Below, one piece after another: positions 1 through 5,018 of a stretch of DNA of 5,163 nucleotides. The position numbers and the translations under genes are program-made. The stretch comes from Nitrospirales bacterium (lineage in GTDB: Bacteria > Nitrospirota > Nitrospiria > Nitrospirales > UBA2166). The notes below the pieces were generated by a model. It did no database searches. It saw nothing but the letters and a program-made list of their open reading frames with translations, and was not told the DNA's origin. Where the stretch lies: the NCBI GenBank assembly GCA_029261375.1, contig JAJDBL010000377.1, forward strand, positions 1 through 5,163. Direction: 5' to 3'. Position 1 is the stretch's first letter. Every line of letters starts with the position of its first letter.

Positions 1-530
1 ATCAGGCCATATCGATCGCCTCGCGTCACGTCATCGCCTGGCTTCACCCAACAACGAATTCGACGCGCTATCAACCCCACGATTTGAACCACGAGCATCT
101 GTCGGCCTGAGGGGGTTCGTATCAAGACGGAGTATCTGTGATTTTCCTGAGAAGCCGCTGGCTTCATCGCTGGGAGATACCCTCCTGGAGTCAAGCCTGT
201 CTCGGTGACCTGACCAGAGAACGGAATCCGGTTGATATGGACGTTAAAGATATTCAAAAAAATACTCACACGAGTCATACGCTGTTTGCAATAGTTGCTT
301 TCCTCTTCCTCGAGAATCTCCATCACCTTGCCGTCCGCTGGAGCAACAATCGTATTGAGGTCACCCGGAATTGCGCGTGTGGGGTTACGAAAAAACCACA
401 ACACCCACCCCGTAAGAACAACAAGAATGATGCACGCGAACTTCATATCAAGAGCCCACGCACCTACAGCAAGCGCCCCGAGGAGAAGGAAAAACGGGAA
501 GGCTTCGGGTGCGATGGGGAAGTTCCGCAT
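1..530 (-). CDS. psd: Phosphatidylserine decarboxylase, C-terminus beyond the window
   Basis: This enzyme decarboxylates phosphatidylserine to phosphatidylethanolamine at the inner membrane. The reading frame is open from the ATG at 530 to the window edge, giving 176 residues. Two hydrophobic stretches (about 11-26 and 31-47) form an N-terminal membrane anchor, followed by WFFRNPTRAIP (45-55). The family motif PADGKV is at 64-69, the histidine motif NVHINR at 96-101, and VGLIARRIRCW at 151-161; Asp66 and His98 are the likely catalytic partners. The Gly-Ser-Arg site, where self-cleavage makes the pyruvoyl group, should lie just past the edge. The short layout fits the roughly 210-residue PSD-A type. 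The start is not certain: no good Shine-Dalgarno precedes the ATG, but the ATG overlaps the TAA of the upstream small ORF (TAATG), suggesting translational coupling. A TTG at 584 would add 18 residues. Position after ilvC matches a known arrangement, and co-transcription is likely. Confidence 0.93.
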   Translation of the reverse strand, partial: MRNFPIAPEAFPFFLLLGALAVGAWALDMKFACIILVVLTGWVLWFFRNPTRAIPGDLNTIVAPADGKVMEILEEEESNYCKQRMTRVSIFLNIFNVHINRIPFSGQVTETGLTPGGYLPAMKPAASQENHRYSVLIRTPSGRQMLVVQIVGLIARRIRCWVKPGDDVTRGDRYGL

Positions 531-748
531 TAGCAGAAGGATGAAACACGTGAGGAAATCTGAATGCCGCTTCTCCGAGGGCAACGGCTACCGGCGCGCC
601 ACCCTTCGAGGACAGTCACAAAGGCTCGCCCTGTCCTGTCATGAGGACTTCCGAAGGAAAGGCCAAACAGCTGTTGGCGCTCGGAGCGTACGTCCGTGTA
701 TGAGGACGACAACAGACCGAGAACGCCGCTGGCGACCGTTTTCAACAT
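530..748 (-). CDS. Possible small protein of 72 residues between ilvC and psd
   Basis: I do not recognise this product. The ORF starts at an ATG four bases after the ilvC stop and ends in a TAA that shares its last A with the psd ATG, so it fills the gap exactly. That spacing is what a real operon gene would show and is the main reason to list it. AGAAGG directly abuts the ATG, too close to be a normal Shine-Dalgarno. The first 17 residues are mildly hydrophobic (MLKTVASGVLGLL and onward), but the rest is rich in Ser, Arg and Gly, and the last part, with RCPRRSG and a terminal Cys, reads like non-coding DNA. No domain, signal peptide or membrane segment is convincing. Alternatives are an untranslated spacer, or a decayed gene whose later part is frameshifted. 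Confidence 0.3.
   Translation of the reverse strand: MLKTVASGVLGLLSSSYTDVRSERQQLFGLSFGSPHDRTGRAFVTVLEGWRAGSRCPRRSGIQISSRVSSFC
609..648 (-). repeat. Overlapping inverted repeats in the ilvC-psd spacer
   Basis: AGGACAG at 609-615 is a perfect 7-base inverted match to CTGTCCT at 631-637 (15-base loop). GTCCT at 633-637 also matches AGGAC at 644-648 (6-base loop). The central arm can therefore pair with either side, giving two mutually exclusive hairpins in the transcript. No run of U follows, so neither looks like an intrinsic terminator. The stems are short and function is unknown. Confidence 0.35.
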
Positions 749-752
749 CCTT

Positions 753-1766
753 CTAATTCTTGTCGCGGTCGACGAGGGCTCCCTGCTTCAACCAGGGCAT
801 CATCGCGCGAAGCTTGGTTCCAACCTCTTCAATCGGATGTGACTCACCCTTCTTCAGTAGCGCGTTGTAGACCGGTCTGTTGGCTTGATTTTCGAGAATC
901 CATTCCCGAGCAAATTGGCCACTCTGAATCTCTCCCAAAATCTTACGCATTTCCTTGCGGGTCTTTTCAGTCACGATGCGGGGACCACGAGTGATATCCC
1001 CGTACTTTGCCGTGGTGCTAACCGAATATCGCATGTTGGAAATACCACCTTCGTAAATTAAATCGACAATCAACTTTACCTCGTGCAAACATTCGAAGTA
1101 CGCCATCTCAGGGGCGTATCCAGCCTCCACCAATGTTTCAAAACCCTGCTGAATGAGCGCACTCACTCCCCCGCATAACACGACTTGCTCACCAAACAAA
1201 TCGGTTTCGGTCTCTTCTCGAAAATCCGTCTTCAGAATACCCGCACGTCCACCACCAATCGCTGAGGCATACGCGAGCCCAACAGCATCGGTATCCCCTC
1301 CGGGGTCCTGATGGACAGCCAAGAGCATTGGCACCCCACCCCCTTTGGAGTACGAGGACCGCACAAGGTGTCCAGGCGCTTTTGGAGCCACCATAAACAC
1401 ATTGATGCTCGGCGGTGGGACGATTTGTCCAAAGTGAATGTTAAAACCATGACCAAATGCCAGATAGCTACCGGGCTGAATATGCGGGGCAATGTCATCT
1501 TGATAAAGCTTCCCTTGGATTTCGTCAGGAACCAACACCATCACGATATTTGCTGCCGCGACCGCATCCACTGTGGGCATGACCTTCAAACCTGATTTCT
1601 CTGCCTTGTCCCAGGACGCTCCGGGGCGTATGCCAACGATGACATCCATCCCACTATCTTTTAAATTGAGAGCGTGGGCATGACCTTGACTCCCATACCC
1701 CAACACCGCAATGGTCTTGCCACGTAAATTCTTTAAATCTGTATCTTTGTCATAGAACGCTTCCAT
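753..1766 (-). CDS. ilvC: Ketol-acid reductoisomerase (NADP(+)), class I
   Basis: This cytoplasmic enzyme catalyses Mg2+-dependent alkyl migration and NADPH reduction of acetolactate and acetohydroxybutyrate, the second common step to valine, leucine and isoleucine. At 337 residues it is the short class I form. The N-terminal Rossmann domain has [13 protein letters not shown] (23-35). The cofactor-specificity loop is IRPGASW (46-52), in the short form also seen in Bacillus IlvC; Arg47 and Ser51 favour [13 protein letters not shown] (105-112) contains the active-site His106, and Lys129 sits in APKAPGH. In the helical domain the metal ligands are Asp189 and Glu193 (TDLFGEQ), with Glu225 and Glu229 (FECLHE), and the substrate-contacting Ser250 is in [11 protein letters not shown]. 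All expected active-site residues are present. The gene follows ilvN by 27 bases and is preceded by AAGGAG, so it belongs to the same transcription unit. No frameshift or truncation is visible. Confidence 0.98.
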   Translation of the reverse strand: MEAFYDKDTDLKNLRGKTIAVLGYGSQGHAHALNLKDSGMDVIVGIRPGASWDKAEKSGLKVMPTVDAVAAANIVMVLVPDEIQGKLYQDDIAPHIQPGSYLAFGHGFNIHFGQIVPPPSINVFMVAPKAPGHLVRSSYSKGGGVPMLLAVHQDPGGDTDAVGLAYASAIGGGRAGILKTDFREETETDLFGEQVVLCGGVSALIQQGFETLVEAGYAPEMAYFECLHEVKLIVDLIYEGGISNMRYSVSTTAKYGDITRGPRIVTEKTRKEMRKILGEIQSGQFAREWILENQANRPVYNALLKKGESHPIEEVGTKLRAMMPWLKQGALVDRDKN

Positions 1767-1776
1767 AATCTCGTCA

Positions 1777-1782
1777 CTCCTT
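1777..1782 (-). promoter_or_regulatory. Ribosome binding site of ilvC
   Basis: AAGGAG on the minus strand lies 10 bases before the ilvC ATG, within the 27-base ilvN-ilvC spacer. It supports the ATG at 1766 as the start. Confidence 0.8.
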
Positions 1783-1793
1783 ATGGTGTGAAA

Positions 1794-2312
1794 CTACTCC
1801 GCAGTCTTCTTCTCATACGGCTCTCGAGCCACCGCGATACGCCCAGCACGAACCAGCTCCAGAATTCCGAGTGTGTGTAATTGAAAAATCATTGCTTCGA
1901 TCTTCCCGCCGGTTCCTGTCACCTCAAGGGTGTACATCGTATTCGTTGAATCAATCACACGAGCTCGGAATATTTCCGCTATACGAAGCACTTCTGCGCG
2001 CGTTTCGAGAGTCGTCTGCACTTTTACGATGGCAATATCCCGCTCGATAAATGCACTCTCAGTCAGGTCCACAACCTCAATTGCTTCAATAAGCTTATTC
2101 AATTGCTTGAGAATCTGCTCAATAATCCGCTCATCACCTTTGGTGACAATAGTCATAACCGAAAGTGTGGCATCAAGTGTCGGAGCCACCGTCAGACTCT
2201 CAATGTTATAGCCGCGTCCACTGAACAAACCGGCCACTCGCGCGAGAACACCCGAGCGATTCTCTACACGCATGGAAATAATATGTTCCCTCTCGACGTT
2301 CTCGACGCCCAC
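1794..2312 (-). CDS. ilvN: Acetolactate synthase small (regulatory) subunit
   Basis: This is the regulatory partner of IlvB. It raises the activity of the large subunit and carries valine feedback inhibition. The 172-residue length fits the IlvH/IlvN family. The N-terminal ACT domain spans about residues 9-82 and has the signature VENRSGVLARVAGLFSGRGY (16-35), continuing as NIESLTVAPT (36-45). Asn18, Gly21 and Asn36 occupy the positions of valine-site residues described in E. coli IlvH, so valine sensitivity is likely (inference). The second domain, about 92-165, carries ERDIAIVKVQ (90-99) and the paired GTGGK (133-137). The start is GTG: a strong AGGAG lies five bases upstream, and the next in-frame ATG (codon 14) would cut into the first ACT strand. 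The gene starts 52 bases after the ilvB stop and 27 bases before ilvC. The symbol ilvH would be equally suitable. Confidence 0.97.
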   Translation of the reverse strand: MGVENVEREHIISMRVENRSGVLARVAGLFSGRGYNIESLTVAPTLDATLSVMTIVTKGDERIIEQILKQLNKLIEAIEVVDLTESAFIERDIAIVKVQTTLETRAEVLRIAEIFRARVIDSTNTMYTLEVTGTGGKIEAMIFQLHTLGILELVRAGRIAVAREPYEKKTAE

Positions 2313-2317
2313 AACTT

Positions 2318-2322
2318 CTCCT
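2318..2322 (-). promoter_or_regulatory. Ribosome binding site deciding the GTG start of ilvN
   Basis: AGGAG, within GAGAGGAGAAG on the minus strand, lies five bases before a GTG at 2312. No other start codon is as well placed, so this site selects the non-ATG start. Confidence 0.8.
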
Positions 2323-2337
2323 CTCGATGTACCGTAG

Positions 2338-2357
2338 TGGGTCCCAGGTGGGACCCA
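2338..2357 (-). repeat. Stable hairpin between ilvB and ilvN
   Basis: TGGGTCCC and GGGACCCA form a perfect 8-base-pair, GC-rich stem with a four-base loop. It begins seven bases after the ilvB stop codon and ends 15 bases before the ilvN Shine-Dalgarno core. No U-run follows, so it is not a standard intrinsic terminator. It may protect the ilvB 3' end, mark a processing site, or tune the ratio of large to small subunit; these roles are inference. Confidence 0.75.
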
Positions 2358-2364
2358 GTTAGAA

Positions 2365-4143
2365 TCAGGCGATCAACACTGAGTCACTGTCATCCGATGT
2401 CCTGACCGGAGACTTCGACGCCTGAGTAAGATGCGGAGGATCTTCAAGAAGCATTTCATGGTTCGCCCCGCCAGCTGGAATCATTGGATAACAATTTTCA
2501 GATCGACTGACTTGAACGTCGATCAAGACAGGCCCATCCGTACTCAGGGCTTCCTGAATGACTGCATCAACATCCTGCGGGGATGACGCTCGCAGACCCA
2601 CGGCACTATAGGCTTCCGCCAACTTGACGTAATCCGGAAGGGTTGAGAGTTCGCTGGAGGCATACCTGCCGTCATAGAAAAGGTCTTGCCACTGGCGCAC
2701 CATTCCATGGTAACCATTGTTAATGATCACAATCTTCACCGAGAGTTTGTACAACACGGCCGTCGCGAGTTCCTGAAGGTTCATCTGAAAGCTTCCATCA
2801 CCCGTCACGCAGAGGACCAAACGATCCGGAAATGCTCGCTGTGCCCCCATTGCTGCAGGGAAGCCAAAGCCCATTGTTCCTAACCCGCCGGATGTGAGCC
2901 AGCGGCGAGGATGATTGAGCTTGAAATATTGCGCAGACCACATCTGATGCTGTCCAACATCTGTCGAGACAATAGGGTCGCTATCAGTCGTCAGTTGATA
3001 TAGGCGGTCAATGACATATTGGGGCTTGATCGCCTCATCATCGCTTTGCGAATACGTCAGTGGATGCGTATCCATCCATTCACGAAGTTGCGTCCACCAC
3101 GGCTCGCGAAGATCATTGGTGTTGCCGTTTATCCCAACCTTTAGAGCCTGTATCAATTCCGTAAGAACCTCTTTCACATCTCCCAAAATCGGAATATGAA
3201 CTTCAATGTCTCGGACCTTCCGGATCGAGGTGGGATCGATATCGATATGAATGATTTTTGCTCTGGGGCAAAACTCAGAGGTCTTTCCGGTGACGCGATC
3301 ATCGAATCGAGACCCGATCGCAATGACTAGATCCGCGTTGTGGATCGCCATATTGGCAACATAGGACCCGTGCATGCCCAGCATTCCCAGAGAAAGGGGA
3401 TGTGTTCCCGGAAAAACTCCGAGCCCCATCAACGTCATGTCGACAGGAATCCGCGTTAATTCCGCGAGAGCGGTGACTTCATCTGCGGCATCCGAGAACA
3501 CTGCGCCGCCGCCTACGTAAATGATTGGCCGCTGTGCCTGACAAATGGCTTCGGCCGCGCGCGTGATTTGGGTGGTATCATTCCCGTGTTCAGGATGATA
3601 CCCGCGCAGGGAAATCGTATCCGGATAGACAAATTCAGTCGTGTTAATTGAGACATCCTTTGGAATATCAACTAACACGGGGCCAGGACGACCTGTTGTT
3701 GCAACATGAAATGCTTCGCGGATTGTTCGTGCAAGATCTTTGACATCCCGAACGAGAAAGTTATGTTTAGTACACGGTCGGCTGATACCAAGGTTATCGG
3801 CTTCCTGAAACGCGTCGTTGCCAATCATTTGTGTTGGCACTTGACCAGTAAAGACCACGATAGGAACAGAATCCATGTATGCATCTGCGAGCGGGGTGAC
3901 GATATTGGTCATGCCTGGCCCGGACGTGACCAGAGCGACGCCTGGGCGTCCGGTTGCCTTCGCATACCCTTCGGCCATGTGCCCAGCACCTTGCTCGTGC
4001 CGAGTGAGGACGAGTTCAATGTCACTCTGCTGATGAAGCTCATCAAAGATCTTGAGAACAACCCCTCCCGGGAGCCCAAAGATCACATCAACGCCTTCGC
4101 GTTTTAGGCACTCAATAAAAATTTGCGAGCCATTCAGCTTCAT
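2365..4143 (-). CDS. ilvB: Acetolactate synthase large (catalytic) subunit
   Basis: This thiamine-diphosphate enzyme condenses two pyruvates to 2-acetolactate, or pyruvate with 2-oxobutyrate to 2-aceto-2-hydroxybutyrate, opening branched-chain amino acid synthesis. It acts in the cytoplasm with IlvN. The N-terminal pyrimidine-binding domain (about 1-165) carries Glu50, the cofactor-activating residue, in RHEQGAGHMAEGYA. The middle FAD-type domain (about 190-330) has GSRFDDRVTGK (277-287). The C-terminal domain (about 370-560) has the diphosphate/Mg motif from GDGS (448-451) to NN (475-476), then GMVRQWQDLFY (480-490). That combination separates it from other ThDP enzymes such as glyoxylate carboligase. 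At 592 residues it is slightly long, because about 30 residues follow the conserved MIPAGG at 554-559. Two positions known from plant herbicide resistance differ from the plant wild type: Val28 (for Ala122 of Arabidopsis) and Ala557 (for Ser653). The start has a good Shine-Dalgarno and its own upstream promoter, making it the probable first gene of ilvBNC-psd. Confidence 0.98.
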   Translation of the reverse strand: MKLNGSQIFIECLKREGVDVIFGLPGGVVLKIFDELHQQSDIELVLTRHEQGAGHMAEGYAKATGRPGVALVTSGPGMTNIVTPLADAYMDSVPIVVFTGQVPTQMIGNDAFQEADNLGISRPCTKHNFLVRDVKDLARTIREAFHVATTGRPGPVLVDIPKDVSINTTEFVYPDTISLRGYHPEHGNDTTQITRAAEAICQAQRPIIYVGGGAVFSDAADEVTALAELTRIPVDMTLMGLGVFPGTHPLSLGMLGMHGSYVANMAIHNADLVIAIGSRFDDRVTGKTSEFCPRAKIIHIDIDPTSIRKVRDIEVHIPILGDVKEVLTELIQALKVGINGNTNDLREPWWTQLREWMDTHPLTYSQSDDEAIKPQYVIDRLYQLTTDSDPIVSTDVGQHQMWSAQYFKLNHPRRWLTSGGLGTMGFGFPAAMGAQRAFPDRLVLCVTGDGSFQMNLQELATAVLYKLSVKIVIINNGYHGMVRQWQDLFYDGRYASSELSTLPDYVKLAEAYSAVGLRASSPQDVDAVIQEALSTDGPVLIDVQVSRSENCYPMIPAGGANHEMLLEDPPHLTQASKSPVRTSDDSDSVLIA

Positions 4144-4152
4144 CGCCTAACC

Positions 4153-4159
4153 TCACCTC
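4153..4159 (-). promoter_or_regulatory. Ribosome binding site of ilvB
   Basis: GAGGTGA on the minus strand, a strong match to the anti-Shine-Dalgarno sequence, ends nine bases before the ilvB ATG at 4143. Confidence 0.75.
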
Positions 4160-4184
4160 TCCACGGTGAATAAAATGAACGTAA

Positions 4185-4192
4185 CTCCTTTT
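4185..4192 (-). promoter_or_regulatory. Extra Shine-Dalgarno-like site in the ilvB leader
   Basis: AAAAGGAG on the minus strand directly follows the leader palindrome and is as strong as the ilvB ribosome site itself. No ATG, GTG or TTG stands at a usable distance downstream; the nearest is a GTG about 20 bases on. It may be a ribosome standby site or a chance match. A seven-codon reading from an ATT is possible but unsupported. Confidence 0.3.
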
Positions 4193-4214
4193 GAATCCTA
4201 CGAAAAAAGGATTC
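4193..4214 (-). repeat. Palindrome at the 5' end of the ilvB leader
   Basis: GAATCCT and AGGATTC form a perfect 7-base inverted repeat around an 8-base loop that includes five U on the transcript strand. It starts just past the predicted -10 box, close to the expected transcription start. It could be a 5'-end stabilising hairpin or a repressor site; the sequence does not distinguish these. It is too short and lacks the codon pattern expected of a leader-peptide attenuator. Confidence 0.6.
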
Positions 4215-4217
4215 GCG

Positions 4218-4246
4218 ATTATCGCACGACGGTCATTCAGCGTCAA
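4218..4246 (-). promoter_or_regulatory. Sigma-70-type promoter of ilvB(NC)
   Basis: On the minus strand TTGACG (4246-4241) and GATAAT (4223-4218) match the -35 and -10 consensus at five of six bases each, separated by exactly 17 bases. Transcription should begin near 4211, leaving a leader of about 68 bases before ilvB. It lies in the only sizeable gap upstream of ilvB, so it is the likely main promoter of the operon. Confidence 0.72.
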
Positions 4247-4307
4247 TAATATGCCATGACGGAATGAGACGAGCTATACGCTACGTAACATGTTGCCACA
4301 GCGCACT

Positions 4308-4919
4308 TTATGGCCTGCTACCTGAACGCTCTGATACTGCACACAAACGCTCAACGTATTTGCCGATCAAATCATTCTCAATGTTCACTAGATCACCAAC
4401 GTTCCTGCACCCAAAGGTCGTCGTTTCGGCCGTGTGAGGAATGATCGCAATATCAAATGCAGAATGTGAGATACGATTGATGGTGAGGCTCACACCGTCC
4501 ACCGCGATAGATCCTTTGACGATGCAGTACCGAAGAATCGCTCCATCTGCGGCTATGTGAAACTCTATCGCGTTTCCAACGTGATGCCGTTGGATGATTG
4601 TCCCAACACCATCAACGTGCCCACTAACGAGATGGCCACCAATCCGCTGATCGAGTCGCATCGACCGCTCAAGATTCACTGACGACGCGGATTCAAGCGC
4701 ACCCAAGTTGGTCACTCGCAGCGTTTCAGGCGATACATCCACAGAAAACGAATGCGCTTCGAGCGCAGTCGCAGTCAAGCACACGCCGTTTACTGAAACA
4801 CTGTCGCCTTCACGGAGATCGTCATGAATCTCCTTACCAGCAATCGTGAACCGAGCTTCACCCTGCCTCCCTGTGTTGGCGGTGACCCTGCCGACCTCTT
4901 CAACAATCCCACAAAACAT
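4308..4919 (-). CDS. ribE: Riboflavin synthase, alpha subunit
   Basis: This cytoplasmic enzyme dismutates two molecules of 6,7-dimethyl-8-ribityllumazine into riboflavin and a pyrimidinedione, the last step of riboflavin synthesis. The 203-residue product has the family's two lumazine-binding repeats, about 1-97 and 98-195. The first carries MFCGIVEEVG (1-10) and GDSVSVNGVCLT (38-49), with the conserved Cys47. The second begins at GHLVSGHVDGVG (95-106) and has KGSIAVDGVSLT (135-146) and IPHT (160-163), ending with IENDLIGKYVERL (180-192). Residue 3 is Cys, where most relatives have Thr (MFTGI). The start is the ATG preceded by AAGGGG at seven bases, and the N-terminus matches the family exactly. 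No other rib gene (ribD, ribBA, ribH) is visible, so it appears detached from a riboflavin operon. E. coli calls this gene ribC. Confidence 0.97.
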   Translation of the reverse strand: MFCGIVEEVGRVTANTGRQGEARFTIAGKEIHDDLREGDSVSVNGVCLTATALEAHSFSVDVSPETLRVTNLGALESASSVNLERSMRLDQRIGGHLVSGHVDGVGTIIQRHHVGNAIEFHIAADGAILRYCIVKGSIAVDGVSLTINRISHSAFDIAIIPHTAETTTFGCRNVGDLVNIENDLIGKYVERLCAVSERSGSRP

Positions 4920-4926
4920 TGCACAA

Positions 4927-4932
4927 CCCCTT
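4927..4932 (-). promoter_or_regulatory. Ribosome binding site of ribE
   Basis: AAGGGG on the minus strand lies seven bases before the ribE ATG at 4919 and supports that start. Confidence 0.6.
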
Positions 4933-4943
4933 CACTTTGAGGC

Positions 4944-4972
4944 ACTCTAGCAGCACGAAAAACGATCAGCAA
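4944..4972 (-). promoter_or_regulatory. Candidate promoter of ribE
   Basis: TTGCTG (4972-4967) and TAGAGT (4949-4944) on the minus strand are 17 bases apart and match the sigma-70 boxes at three and four of six bases. The spacing and position suit ribE, giving a leader of about 18 bases, but the match is weak. That leader is too short for an FMN riboswitch, and no RFN-like conserved sequence is seen upstream within the window. Confidence 0.33.
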
Positions 4973-5018
4973 CTTTCCCGTCACAACGTGGAATATCCGT
5001 CGCATGCCACACCAATAC

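Noticed and set aside
138..756. Two overlapping plus-strand ORFs of 131 and 153 codons
   Set aside because: They lie antisense to psd and the spacer; psd on the minus strand has clear family motifs, while these translations are low-complexity and motif-free.
1232..1498. Minus-strand ORF of 88 codons within ilvC
   Set aside because: It is an alternative frame of the strongly supported ilvC sequence.
3706..4107. Plus-strand ORF of 133 codons within ilvB
   Set aside because: It is antisense to well-conserved IlvB sequence, with no ribosome site or recognisable domain. The same applies to plus-strand ORFs at 1311-1595, 1930-2211, 2103-2405, 2686-2883 and 3011-3199.
4144..4217. Attenuator with leader peptide, or a T-box, ahead of ilvB
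   Set aside because: No leader ORF with an accepted start codon and runs of Leu, Ile or Val codons is present, no terminator hairpin with U-tract is seen, and the leader is too short for a T-box.
4175..4249. Plus-strand mini-ORF of 24 codons (MNVTPFESYEKRIRDYRTTV then IQRQ) opposite the ilvB leader
   Set aside because: There is only a weak ribosome site, it is antisense to the ilvB promoter and leader, and it has no support beyond being open. Part of it is produced by the promoter and palindrome sequence.
4250..4307. Intrinsic terminator after ribE
   Set aside because: Only very short inverted repeats (such as TACG/CGTA) are present and no U-run follows, so some read-through from ribE into ilvB cannot be excluded.
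4937..4966. Plus-strand promoter for the exported-protein gene (TTGAGG at 4937-4942, AACGAT at 4961-4966)
   Set aside because: The -10 match is only three of six bases, too weak to list as a feature.
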